A DNA stretch of 6,807 nucleotides from JANPEZ01 sp031423155. GTDB taxonomy: Bacteria; Actinomycetota; UBA4738; HRBIN12. The notes beneath the pieces are model-generated. The model was given only the letters and a program-made list of their open reading frames with translations. It was not told the DNA's origin and searched no databases. The position numbers and the translations under genes are program-made. This document shows, one piece after another, positions 1 to 5,855 of this stretch (the stretch's first letter is position 1; every line of letters starts with the position of its first letter). The stretch is taken from positions 1-6,807 of the forward strand of contig JANPEZ010000127.1 in assembly GCA_031423155.1 (NCBI GenBank), read 5' to 3'.

Positions 1-97
1 TAGCCGGCACCTTTCTTTTTCACTCCGGCCCTTACCTTTTATTTCGTCATGTCAATAACCTTGGGGACAAGTGTGAATTAGGACTCTGAAAGAACTT

Positions 98-535
98 TTG
101 GCAATCTCGGCGTTGCGGGGGGGGGGGCGCCGGATCTGCTCATGTCGAGGTCATACTCGGGTCCATGGATGCCCACAGGTTGCTCGCTCCGGCCTGGCTG
201 CAGCGGTTGCCCTGACAGCCTTGGTCGTGGCCCTGGCGCTGCCCAGATACACGTGCTCGCCGGGACATCGACTCTACGACCTGCGCGGCGCCGGAGGAGG
301 GCCCGTGTGCTTGAAGTCCGACCTCGGCTATAGGCCTCGGAGTTGGTGGCCTACGAAGATCGTGGTCGCTGCGGGTGGAACGGGTTGCAGGGCTGGCGAT
401 GGTTCTGTGGAAGCGCCGACGCCTGACCGCGGCGGGACTCATCGTGGCGTTCGTGGGCCTTGCTGTCGTCTGGTTCATCCCCAACGGGTTCGAAGAGACG
501 ATCAGGAAAGGCCGAGTCGTGTGCTGTGGGCATGA
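98..535 (+). pseudogene. Broken small membrane protein, first copy of a tandem pair
   Basis: The frame is open from a TTG at 98, but only about 179-374 looks like real protein. There it encodes a hydrophobic helix (ALTALVVALALP), a polar loop with cysteines and GPVCLKSD, and the start of a second helix (RSWWPTKIVVAAG). After about 374 the frame turns Arg/Gly/Pro-rich and non-hydrophobic, while the +1-shifted frame continues with a membrane-like segment (VAGLAMVLWKRRR). I infer a frame break near 374 that separates it from the ORF ending at 659. The start is also doubtful: no SD precedes TTG 98, an 11-G run lies just inside the frame, and the nearby ATGs at 142 and 165 are in other frames. The loop and second-helix pattern resembles the next ORF, so this may be one half of a duplicated four-helix protein. 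Function is unknown. A sequencing or assembly indel would explain it equally well. Confidence 0.3.
117..127. repeat. Homopolymer run of 11 G
   Basis: Eleven consecutive G residues lie just inside the possible N-terminal part of the broken ORF. Such a run is prone to slippage both in vivo and in sequencing. A change of one or two bases would move the downstream frame relative to the candidate starts upstream. Confidence 0.9.
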
Positions 536-659
536 GATCGACCGAGGATGGCTCCGAACCTCGCTCGCCGCAGCCGGAGCTGTCGGCGGCTCGGCGATGA
601 TGCTCCTCGGGCTGCGGCGCGCCGCATCGAGCAGAACCCACGAACCAACTGCGCAGTAG
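399..659 (+). CDS. Small two-helix membrane protein, unknown function
   Basis: This encodes 86 residues from ATG 399; GTG 375 in the same frame would add eight. The N-terminus is VLWKRRR, a positive-inside signal. It is followed by a helix (about residues 9-25, LTAAGLIVAFVGLAVVWF), a polar loop with adjacent cysteines (GRVVCCGHEIDRGW), a second helix (about 52-69, LAAAGAVGGSAMMLLGL) and a short basic polar tail. No good SD precedes either start. That fits the idea that it is really the second half of a longer protein whose first half lies in another frame upstream. The loop-to-helix pattern R-x-W-x-x-T-x-x-A-A-G is shared, with small gaps, with the upstream copy (RSWWPTKIVVAAG against RGWLRTSLAAAG). 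I do not recognise a family. It is probably a real coding stretch, but its start and integrity are uncertain. Confidence 0.45.
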   Translation: MVLWKRRRLTAAGLIVAFVGLAVVWFIPNGFEETIRKGRVVCCGHEIDRGWLRTSLAAAGAVGGSAMMLLGLRRAASSRTHEPTAQ

Positions 660-838
660 GCTTCCTGAGATAGCCAGCGCCGGACCAGGGCCCGGGTACG
701 GGGAACGGCCAAGCGGAACCGCTGTCCCGGTTCCGACCAGCTTCGGTGCCGCGAGATCTTCGATGGCTCATGTTGCGTTTCTCTGGAGACGTTCGCTCGC
801 GACTTCACGACCAAGGAGCGGCGGATAAGGATGTCGAC
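660..838. other. Gap with no convincing gene
   Basis: I see no convincing gene here. A frame open from GTG 746 into the next gene could extend that protein by 31 residues, but this segment is not hydrophobic like the rest and has no SD. A near-palindrome at 776-791 is dealt with under rejected items. Confidence 0.4.
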
Positions 839-1240
839 ATGGCCGCCGCGGTTCGAAACACGTCGAAGGGACTCGCAGCGACCGGGATCATCTTTGCAGT
901 CCTGGGGATCCCGACCTTTGGACTCATGGCGGCGGTCGGGGCGGTTCCCTCGATCATGTCGATCAAGCGGACCCGGATCGAAAGTCCTCGACGGCTTGCT
1001 CTGCCGATCTTCGCGACGTTCCTCACTCTGGGGATAGCCGCCTTCTTCGCGTTCGTCTGGTTGTCCTTCGTCTGGATGCCGACCGTCAAGCCGGGCAGCC
1101 GGGTTCCGGCCCCCTCTCTCATGGTCCAGCTGGGGCTGGCGATCGCAGAGGTGGCTGCTGGGCTCCTTACATACGGGCTCGTCATTGCATGTCGCGCGTT
1201 GGCCGATCTCCGATCGAGGGTCCGAAGCATCGACGGGTAA
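839..1240 (+). CDS. Small polytopic membrane protein (DUF4190-like look)
   Basis: This encodes 133 residues starting at ATG 839, eight bases after AAGG (827-830). GTG 746 is the longer alternative (164 residues). Hydrophobic segments lie at about residues 11-41 (possibly a re-entrant pair: GLAATGIIFAVLGIPTFG and onward), 53-80 (LALPIFATFLTLGIAAFFAFVW) and 94-121 (LMVQLGLAIAEVAAGLLTYGLVIA). Basic stretches (SIKRTR, RSRVRS) are likely cytoplasmic. The opening G-x-A-x-x-G-I-I-x-A-V-L-G-I-P pattern recalls the small DUF4190-type membrane proteins common in Actinomycetota, but the match is by eye and weak. No enzymatic residues are evident. It converges on rplI with only 74 bases between, where a terminator hairpin sits. 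It is probably a real membrane protein of unknown function. Confidence 0.55.
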   Translation: MAAAVRNTSKGLAATGIIFAVLGIPTFGLMAAVGAVPSIMSIKRTRIESPRRLALPIFATFLTLGIAAFFAFVWLSFVWMPTVKPGSRVPAPSLMVQLGLAIAEVAAGLLTYGLVIACRALADLRSRVRSIDG

Positions 1241-1266
1241 CCCACAGGTAGCAGATCGGTGAACGG

Positions 1267-1293
1267 AAAAGGGGCCGGCGATACGCCGACCCC
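1267..1293 (-). terminator. Intrinsic terminator of the rpsF-rplI operon
   Basis: Read on the minus strand, 1293-1271 forms GGGGTCGGCG-TAT-CGCCGGCCCC, a ten-position stem with one mismatch and a three-base loop. It is immediately followed by TTTT (1270-1267). It lies 22 bases beyond the rplI stop. On the plus strand the same hairpin is followed only by TTCAT, so termination of the convergent gene ending at 1240 would be weaker. Confidence 0.8.
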
Positions 1294-1314
1294 TTCATGT
1301 CCGAACCAACCGCT

Positions 1315-1767
1315 TCAGTCTTGCGCCACTACCTCGACGGTCATCACCGGGTCGACGTCGTGGAATAGGTGCACCTTAACCTCGTGGGTGCCGAGGGTGC
1401 GGATCGGCTCCTGCAGGTGCACGTCCTTCTTGTCCACCTCGACACCGGCCTGGGCCTTGATGGCCTCGGCTATGTCGGAGGCGGTTACCGAACCGAAGAG
1501 CTTGCCTTCCTCGCCGGCGCGCGCAGAGACCTTCAGGCCACCGGCCGCGATCAGCTGAGAGGCGATGGCCATGTACTCGGTCTTCTGAGCTCCGAGTCGA
1601 GCGACGTGCGCCTTCTTAACCGACTCGGCGTTCTTCTCGGCGCCCTTGTGGGCCTTGACCGCCATCGATCGAGGGATCAGGTAGTTCCGCGCGTAGCCGT
1701 CGGCAACGTCGACCACGTCACCGGGGTCTCCGAGCTTGTCGACGGGCTTCTGAAGGATGACCTTCAT
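1315..1767 (-). CDS. rplI: 50S ribosomal protein bL9
   Basis: This large-subunit protein binds 23S rRNA through its N-terminal domain, has a long connecting helix, and helps keep the reading frame. The 150-residue product is about the family's usual length (E. coli 149). The N-terminal signature is clear: MKVILQKPVDKLGDPGDVV, then GYARNYLIP at about residues 24-32. A basic, alanine-rich helix follows (about 40-75) and then a C-terminal domain containing KLFGSVTASDIAEAI and ending HEVKVHLFHDVDPVMTVEVV. The ATG overlaps the rpsR stop by four bases (ATGA, 1764-1767). No SD is visible upstream, so translation is probably coupled to rpsR. It is the last gene of the operon, with the hairpin terminator 22 bases downstream. 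Confidence 0.97.
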   Translation of the reverse strand: MKVILQKPVDKLGDPGDVVDVADGYARNYLIPRSMAVKAHKGAEKNAESVKKAHVARLGAQKTEYMAIASQLIAAGGLKVSARAGEEGKLFGSVTASDIAEAIKAQAGVEVDKKDVHLQEPIRTLGTHEVKVHLFHDVDPVMTVEVVAQD

Positions 1768-2045
1768 CGCGTCGAGTACGGAAGTAGGGCCATCTCGCGC
1801 GCGTTCTTGACGGCTGTGGCCACATCACGCTGGTGCTGGACGCAGTTGCCCGAGACGCGCCGGGCGCGGATCTTGCCGCGCTCGGAAACGAACTTGCGCA
1901 GCGTGAAGACGTCCTTGTAGTCGACGCCGTCGACCCGCTCCTTGCAGAAGATGCAGATCTTCCGCTTCTGCTTCTTCGCCCAGGGCTTCTCTTCCTTCTC
2001 CTTGCGAGGGCGCCTGGCCCCGGATTTCGAGTTCTTACCCGCCAT
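1764..2045 (-). CDS. rpsR: 30S ribosomal protein bS18, zinc-binding (C+) type
   Basis: This small-subunit protein pairs with bS6 on the platform of the 30S subunit. The 93-residue product has a basic, disordered N-terminus (1-29) and then the core: KRKICIFCKE, DYKDVFTLRKFVSERGKI, RARRVSGNCVQHQRD, and the tail ALLPYSTR. Cys31, Cys34, Cys68 and His71 (CxxC plus CxxH) mark the zinc-ribbon form, as in the M. tuberculosis S18-1 paralog; cysteine-free paralogs are made under zinc limitation in some actinobacteria. The start overlaps the end of ssb by 11 bases. Its SD (AGGAG, 2060-2056, ten bases upstream) lies inside ssb. rplI overlaps its stop. Confidence 0.97.
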   Translation of the reverse strand: MAGKNSKSGARRPRKEKEEKPWAKKQKRKICIFCKERVDGVDYKDVFTLRKFVSERGKIRARRVSGNCVQHQRDVATAVKNAREMALLPYSTR

Positions 2046-2493
2046 CTAGTGGTGTCTCCTCTTGATCGGACGCGCCCACGGGGGCCGCAACGCGCTCGCC
2101 CCAGTCACTGCCGGAGGTGGCGCCGGACGAGCGTGTCTGCCGCTCGACCTTCGCGGTGGCCCACTTGAGGCTAGGACCGAGCTCGTCGGCCTCGACCTCG
2201 ACAGCGGAGCGCTTCTCTCCCTCCTGGTTCTCCCAGGAGCGGTACTGCAGACGGCCGGTCACGACCACGCGGGTTCCGCGGGTCAAGGACTCGGCGGCGT
2301 TCTCAGCCAGACCGCGCCAGCAGTTGACCGAGAAGAACGAAGCTTCGCCGTCCTTCCAGTTCCCGGATCCGTCCTGGATCCTTCTGTTGACGGCGATCCT
2401 GAACTTGCAGACCGCGGCCCCGTTCGGCGTGTACCGAAGCTCGGGATCCTCGGTCAGGTTCCCCACGAGGGTGACCTGGTTCTCAGATGGCAT
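2035..2493 (-). CDS. ssb: Single-stranded DNA-binding protein SSB
   Basis: SSB binds and protects single-stranded DNA in replication, repair and recombination, and recruits partners through its C-terminal tip. The 152-residue product has a clear OB-fold (about 1-117): NQVTLVGNLTEDPELRYTPNG, then SFFSVNCWRGLAENAAESL, VVVTGRLQYRSW and DELGPSLKWATAKV, with aromatic residues W46, F53, F54, W59 and W87 in places typical for base stacking. Wording such as W-R-x-L-A-E-N-x-A-E-S-L and GPSLxxATAKV is of actinobacterial type. The tail (118-152) is short and not Gly/Pro-rich. It ends QEETPLDGG rather than in the canonical acidic tip with terminal Pro-Phe, and the last codons overlap the rpsR start. Start ATG 2493 lies 20 bases after the rpsF stop, with a weak GGTGAAGG just upstream. 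Confidence 0.96.
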   Translation of the reverse strand: MPSENQVTLVGNLTEDPELRYTPNGAAVCKFRIAVNRRIQDGSGNWKDGEASFFSVNCWRGLAENAAESLTRGTRVVVTGRLQYRSWENQEGEKRSAVEVEADELGPSLKWATAKVERQTRSSGATSGSDWGERVAAPVGASDQEETPLDGG

Positions 2494-2513
2494 CTGCCTT
2501 CACCTACCGTTTC

Positions 2514-2849
2514 TCATCCGCGTTCCCGCCCAGCGGGAACGGGGGAAGACTTGGGTGATTTCACGGGGGAGTAGATCGTGACCTTCGCGCGAACGATCTC
2601 GTCCGCAAGGTGAAGGGCACGCTCCAGATCGGCGATCACCGAAGGCTCGGCCGTGAAACGTGCCACGACGTAGAAGCCCTCGGTCTGCTTGTCGAGCTCG
2701 TAGGCGAAGCGCCTGCGACCCCACTTGTCTACGTTCCCGACCGTCCCACCGGAAGGCTCGAGCGCCTTCACGATGCGGTCGACCGCCGCGGCGACGACCG
2801 TGTCGTCGGCCTCGGCGGGCAGGATGAGCATTACCTCGTACTCCCTCAA
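2514..2849 (-). CDS. rpsF: 30S ribosomal protein bS6
   Basis: bS6 forms a heterodimer with bS18 on the 30S platform. I place the start at TTG 2849 (111 residues, (M)REYEVMLILPAEAD). It is preceded at five bases by AGGAGG, with a run to GGTG that matches the anti-SD very well, and it gives the standard bS6 N-terminus. An in-frame start at 2948 would add 33 residues with no family resemblance and would read through the leader hairpin. Family marks are WGRRRFAYELDKQTEGFYV (about 43-61) and LERALHLADEIVRAKV (about 78-93). The tail is short and Ser/Pro-rich. It is the first gene of the operon with ssb, rpsR and rplI. Its 5' leader carries a candidate bS6:bS18 binding structure, and a strong hairpin lies in its last codons. 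Confidence 0.96.
   Translation of the reverse strand: MREYEVMLILPAEADDTVVAAAVDRIVKALEPSGGTVGNVDKWGRRRFAYELDKQTEGFYVVARFTAEPSVIADLERALHLADEIVRAKVTIYSPVKSPKSSPVPAGRERG
2521..2541 (-). repeat. Perfect 9-bp hairpin at the rpsF/ssb junction
   Basis: CGTTCCCGC-(3-base loop)-GCGGGAACG is a perfect inverted repeat inside the last codons of rpsF, 28 bases before the ssb start. No T-run follows on either strand, so it is not a standard intrinsic terminator. It could pause RNA polymerase, act as an RNA processing or stability element, or affect ssb translation. It could also be chance in GC-rich coding sequence. Confidence 0.6.
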
Positions 2850-2854
2850 ACCCA

Positions 2855-2860
2855 CCTCCT
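2855..2860 (-). promoter_or_regulatory. rpsF ribosome binding site
   Basis: AGGAGG lies five bases upstream of TTG 2849, within the longer match GGAGGTG. It decides the start: no comparable site precedes the longer in-frame alternative at 2948. Confidence 0.85.
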
Positions 2861-2864
2861 CTGG

Positions 2865-2918
2865 TCTGGACGGCCCCCCCACGTGAGGGAGAGCAGGAGT
2901 TACTGGGAGACGTCCAGA
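2865..2918 (-). promoter_or_regulatory. Candidate bS6:bS18-binding leader of the rpsF operon
   Basis: On the minus strand TCTGGACG (2918-2911) pairs perfectly with CGTCCAGA (2872-2865). Inside, CTCCC (about 2909-2905) can pair with part of the G7 run (2880-2874). The 3' strand reads GGGGGGG-CCG-TCCAGA, so a six-base outer stem leaves CCG unpaired beside an inner stem. That is the arrangement described for rpsF-operon leaders bound by the bS6:bS18 complex, which represses the operon. The structure ends five bases before the AGGAGG of rpsF, so binding could block initiation. The fold was judged by eye, and the alternative eight-base outer stem would hide the G of CCG. Confidence 0.6.
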
Positions 2919-2938
2919 AGTGTACGTGACCAGCGCCG

Positions 2939-2944
2939 ACCCTA
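2939..2944 (-). promoter_or_regulatory. Possible -10 box of the rpsF operon promoter
   Basis: TAGGGT (2944-2939, minus strand) fits the loose TAnnnT pattern and would start transcription about 15 bases upstream of the leader hairpin. No good -35 hexamer lies 16-19 bases upstream, so support is weak. Confidence 0.25.
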
Positions 2945-2964
2945 ACATCCGGGTCTGACACGGC

Positions 2965-2992
2965 TTGCCCGCGGGTGTCCCCTACCCATACT
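2965..2992 (+). promoter_or_regulatory. Promoter of the 3017 gene
   Basis: TTGCCC (2965-2970, four of six matches to TTGACA) and CATACT (2987-2992, four of six to TATAAT) are separated by 16 bases. Transcription would start near 2999, giving a short leader that contains the AAGGAGG at 3004-3010. GACAC (2957-2961) and GTGTC (2975-2979) flank the -35 box as an inverted repeat, which could be an operator or chance. Confidence 0.5.
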
Positions 2993-3016
2993 TACGACCT
3001 GCGAAGGAGGTCTTAC

Positions 3017-3409
3017 ATGTCCGGATACGGCACCGTGCAGAGCTTCCAGGCCACCGACAAAGGAGCGACGGTCGTGGTCACGGGCGCCTCCCCCGAGTGG
3101 GTCGCCGCCCAGTTCCAGGCTTTCTTCTTCCGCGAGGGCTACAAGCTCGAGAAGACCGAAGGGATGACGTCCACTTACGGCAAGGGCAACGCGATCGCCC
3201 GCCTGCTCCTCGGAGGCCTCGTCAAGCGCAGCAAGTACGACGTAACGATCTCCGGATCGCCCGAGAGCGTGACCGCCACGCTGGGCTCCGCTATGAAGGG
3301 CTACGGTGGCGGCGCCCTCGGAGTCGTCAAGGAGAAGAAGCTCCGCGCCAAGCTACTCGGGGACCTGAAGGCGTTCCTGGGTTCCGCCGCTCCGCCGACC
3401 CCCACCTAG
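3017..3409 (+). CDS. Conserved-looking protein of unknown function
   Basis: This encodes 130 residues from ATG 3017, six bases after a perfect AAGGAGG (3004-3010). An in-frame GTG at 2975 lies within the promoter and is rejected. The product has no signal peptide and no clear membrane helix. It looks like a compact alpha/beta protein: a beta-rich start (TVQSFQATDKGATVVVTG), a helix with aromatics (SPEWVAAQFQAFFFREGY), a Gly/Arg/Lys stretch (YGKGNAIARLLLGGLVKRSKY), another strand (DVTISGSPESVTATLG), a glycine-rich turn (KGYGGGALG), a basic helix (VKEKKLRAKLLGDLKAFL) and a Pro/Ala tail. I do not recognise the family or any catalytic motif. It lies divergent from rpsF and 50 bases upstream of panB with no terminator between, so it may be co-transcribed with panB. 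The strong SD argues for good expression. Confidence 0.85.
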   Translation: MSGYGTVQSFQATDKGATVVVTGASPEWVAAQFQAFFFREGYKLEKTEGMTSTYGKGNAIARLLLGGLVKRSKYDVTISGSPESVTATLGSAMKGYGGGALGVVKEKKLRAKLLGDLKAFLGSAAPPTPT

Positions 3410-3444
3410 CCTGAGGTAACATCCCTGCAACTGCCGTGCACTTG

Positions 3445-3451
3445 AAGGAGG
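3445..3451 (+). promoter_or_regulatory. panB ribosome binding site
   Basis: A perfect AAGGAGG lies eight bases upstream of ATG 3460. It excludes the in-frame GTG at 3436, which is upstream of the SD itself. Confidence 0.85.
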
Positions 3452-3459
3452 CGCGAGCG

Positions 3460-4248
3460 ATGGGAATCACGATCCACGACCTGCGGGCTTACAAGTCGGA
3501 AGGCAAGCGGTTCGCGATGCTGACCGCCTACGACTTCCCCACCGCACAGATCCTCGACCGGGCGGGTATCCCGGTGATCCTCGTCGGAGACTCACTGGGC
3601 AACAACGTCCTGGGGTACGACTCGACGCTGCCCGTCACGATGGAGGAGATGCTGCACCACACACGCGCGGTTGCGCGCGGAGTCGAGAACGCGATGGTGG
3701 TCGGCGACATGCCGTTCCTTTCGTATCAGGTCTCACCCGAGGAGGGCATCCGCAACGCAGGGCTGTTCGTCAAGGACGCCGGCGCGCATGCCGTCAAGGT
3801 CGAGGGCGACCAGCACGAACTGGTCCACAAGCTGGTGGATCTCGGCATCCCGGTGATGGCCCACGTCGGTCTGACCCCCCAGTCCGTCCACGGCATGGGC
3901 GGGTACAGGGTCCAGGGCCGCGGCGAGGAGGCGGCTCGCAAACTGCTCGATCAGGCGCTGAACCTTGAGAAGGCCGGCGCTTTCGCCATAGTCGTCGAGG
4001 GAGTGCCGGCCGATGTCGGCGCGCACCTGACGGCCGAGCTTCATATCCCGACGATCGGCATAGGCGCCGGCCCCAACTGCGACGGCCAGGTCCTGGTGAT
4101 CAACGACCTGCTCGGTCTGAACGAGAAGGTCCCCAAGCTCGCCAAGGCCTACGCGAACCTCCGCGAGGAGATGACCCGGGCAGTTACGGCTTTCGCCGCC
4201 GACGTAGACGCAGGCACTTTCCCCGACGAGGACCACTCCTACAGCTAG
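3460..4248 (+). CDS. panB: 3-methyl-2-oxobutanoate hydroxymethyltransferase
   Basis: PanB transfers a hydroxymethyl group from 5,10-methylene-THF to 3-methyl-2-oxobutanoate, giving ketopantoate, the first committed step of pantothenate and CoA synthesis. It is a cytoplasmic, Mg-dependent TIM-barrel enzyme that usually forms a decamer. The 262-residue product (E. coli 264) has all the expected motifs: LTAYDFPTAQ (21-30), VGDSLG with Asp44 and GDMPF with Asp83 (metal ligands), KVEG with Lys113 and Glu115, AHVGLTPQS (134-142), VVEGVP with Glu180 (catalytic base) and GIGAGPNCDGQVLV (200-213). The ATG is fixed by its SD. No other pan gene is in the window. It is 50 bases from the upstream unknown gene and 47 from the kinase gene, and no clear terminator follows it. 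Confidence 0.97.
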   Translation: MGITIHDLRAYKSEGKRFAMLTAYDFPTAQILDRAGIPVILVGDSLGNNVLGYDSTLPVTMEEMLHHTRAVARGVENAMVVGDMPFLSYQVSPEEGIRNAGLFVKDAGAHAVKVEGDQHELVHKLVDLGIPVMAHVGLTPQSVHGMGGYRVQGRGEEAARKLLDQALNLEKAGAFAIVVEGVPADVGAHLTAELHIPTIGIGAGPNCDGQVLVINDLLGLNEKVPKLAKAYANLREEMTRAVTAFAADVDAGTFPDEDHSYS

Positions 4249-4283
4249 AGGCTGAAAATCCTTCGGCAGGCGGGTTCCGGACC

Positions 4284-4289
4284 TAGACT
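4284..4289 (+). promoter_or_regulatory. -10 box for a leaderless kinase transcript
   Basis: TAGACT (TAnnnT) ends six bases before GTG 4296, so the predicted transcript start falls on or next to the start codon. No SD lies upstream of 4296 or 4299, which fits leaderless translation. A -35 match is poor (TTCGGC, 4262-4267). Confidence 0.5.
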
Positions 4290-4295
4290 CGCCGA

Positions 4296-5855
4296 GTGGT
4301 GAAGACCAGATGGATCTGGCTGGTCGTCGTGGTCGCGTCGACCGCCGTAGCTGTAGCGACCGGCGGGCACGTCCTGTCTCGTGTCGTATCGGCCATGTTC
4401 GGTCACACCTGGGCCAACGAAGGCCTCTTCGGGCCATATCGCGGAGCGGTTGTCGCTGGCTTCGCGGCGACCTCGGCTCTGGCATTCGGCTCGTATCGAA
4501 GCTCGCGCGATACCCGGCCCCTCTTCCTCGCGATCGCGACCGGGATCTTGGCCGGGGGGTATCTCGCATTCAGCGCGGCCTGGCCTCAGGTCGGGCCGCC
4601 CGATCTGAACCGACCCCCTCGACTCTCGTGGATCTCGATGGACGGACTCCTCCTGTGTTGGATCGCCGCCGCGATCTGTTTCAAGGTCTCGGTGCCCTGG
4701 TGGGACCGGCGGGGCCGCAAGCCGGTTTCGCCGCAGAGGGCTCTCCTACTGACCCTGGGCCCCCTCGCTCTGGCCGTCGCCGCGTTGTTCGTGTGGGATC
4801 CGGGGGCGACCATCACCACCGCAGAGCACATCGAAGCGGTCGGGCTCAACGAACCCCCCTCGTTGCTACTTCATATGGCGTTGTTCACGCTGGCGATCGC
4901 GTTGCTCTTCTCTGAGGTTCGGAAGTCCTGGATCCGCTCGAGGCAAGACCCATCGCACGGAGCCTCGGCCGCCGCGTATCTGCTGGGCGCCGTTGCCGTC
5001 ATCGGCACCTACTACAACTACACGTCGTCGGTCCCTCGTTCGTGGGCGGCGGGCTTGTCGTTCCTGCTTCCAGGGGTGTGCGCGGGTGCTCTCTTCCTGA
5101 GTCTGCTGTCGACTCAGCGGACCGAGTCATCCAGAGCCCGGCGGGCTACCGACCAGGCCAAGCAGGTCATGGGAGGGCGCGCCGAGATCGCCTCGATGAT
5201 CGCGCACGAGCTTCGCGGGCCCGTTTCAACCGTCAGGGGTCTGGCCACGACCGCAGCGACCCACTACGACTCGATCACGGACGCGGAACGGCTCGAGTTC
5301 TTCAAGCTCGTCGACCAGGAGGCCCGCCGGCTGTTGCACATCGTGGACGAGACATCGATGGCGCTCAAGGTCGACGCCCGAACCCTGACCTATGACATCC
5401 GGCCGGAGGACCTCTCGCGGATCACCGCCGACGCCGTCCGCAAGGCCGCGACCGGCGAGCACCCGGTGCAGGTCGAGGGTGCCGACGAGAGGATCGAGAT
5501 TCCCCTCGATCGCTTGCGCATGGAGGAAACCCTGGTCCAGCTCCTGGAGAACGCTGCGAAGTTCTCTCCGGCCGAAACGCCGATAGTCGTTCGGGTGCAA
5601 GTGCAGACCGACGCTGTGACGGTGGACGTGCTCGATCAAGGCCCCGGCATCGCTCCCGAGATGCGCGGCCGTGCCTTCGATCGGTTCGCCAAGTTCCGGC
5701 CCAAGGGTTACGAGGAGGTCCCCGGGCCCGGCCTCGGGTTGTTCATCGCCCGCTCCCACCTGCGCGAACTCGGCGGGGACTTGACCATCGAGGAAGCTTC
5801 AAGGGGTACGATGCTGCGGATCGAACTCCCCCTGGAGGGCTTAAGTGGCAGCTGA
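4296..5855 (+). CDS. Eight-helix membrane sensor histidine kinase
   Basis: The 519-residue product is likely the sensor for the regulator encoded next to it. The N-terminal 271 residues carry about eight hydrophobic segments (near 5-23, 50-66, 75-94, 112-131, 149-167, 189-207, 224-242, 250-271), with a basic N-terminus and basic linker (280-290) expected on the cytoplasmic side. I do not recognise this sensor domain. The kinase core starts near 293: H-box MIAHELRGPVSTVRG with His304 as phosphoacceptor, then a HATPase domain with N-box LLENAAKFSP (Asn419), G1 DQGPGIAP (Asp447), F-box FDRFAKF and G2 GPGLGLFIA (477-485). All catalytic residues are present. The H-box is of HisKA (EnvZ/PhoR-like) type. 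GTG 4296 or 4299 is the start; there is no SD, and a -10 box just upstream suggests a leaderless mRNA. The last 11 bases overlap the regulator gene. Confidence 0.92.
   Translation: MVKTRWIWLVVVVASTAVAVATGGHVLSRVVSAMFGHTWANEGLFGPYRGAVVAGFAATSALAFGSYRSSRDTRPLFLAIATGILAGGYLAFSAAWPQVGPPDLNRPPRLSWISMDGLLLCWIAAAICFKVSVPWWDRRGRKPVSPQRALLLTLGPLALAVAALFVWDPGATITTAEHIEAVGLNEPPSLLLHMALFTLAIALLFSEVRKSWIRSRQDPSHGASAAAYLLGAVAVIGTYYNYTSSVPRSWAAGLSFLLPGVCAGALFLSLLSTQRTESSRARRATDQAKQVMGGRAEIASMIAHELRGPVSTVRGLATTAATHYDSITDAERLEFFKLVDQEARRLLHIVDETSMALKVDARTLTYDIRPEDLSRITADAVRKAATGEHPVQVEGADERIEIPLDRLRMEETLVQLLENAAKFSPAETPIVVRVQVQTDAVTVDVLDQGPGIAPEMRGRAFDRFAKFRPKGYEEVPGPGLGLFIARSHLRELGGDLTIEEASRGTMLRIELPLEGLSGS

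Noticed and set aside
776..791. Near-palindrome CGTTTCTCTGGAGACG resembling a ParB-binding parS site
   Set aside because: Only about 10 of 16 positions match the parS consensus and the central CACGTG is absent, although an origin-proximal location would be plausible from the rpsF operon.
140..814. A 224-codon minus-strand open frame over the poorly conserved region
   Set aside because: The translation is Arg/Ser/Pro/Thr-rich without domains, and the plus strand encodes convincing membrane helices in the same stretch.
2849..2948. Longer rpsF reading frame starting at 2948
   Set aside because: The 33 extra residues lie over the leader hairpin and the SD, and do not resemble bS6.
2975..3016. 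Extended start for the 3017 gene (GTG 2975)
   Set aside because: It would overlap the promoter -10 box and the SD that serves ATG 3017.
3733..4569. A 278-codon minus-strand open frame opposite panB and the kinase start
   Set aside because: It runs across two recognised genes and their gap, is Arg/Ser-rich in part, and has no coding signature of its own.
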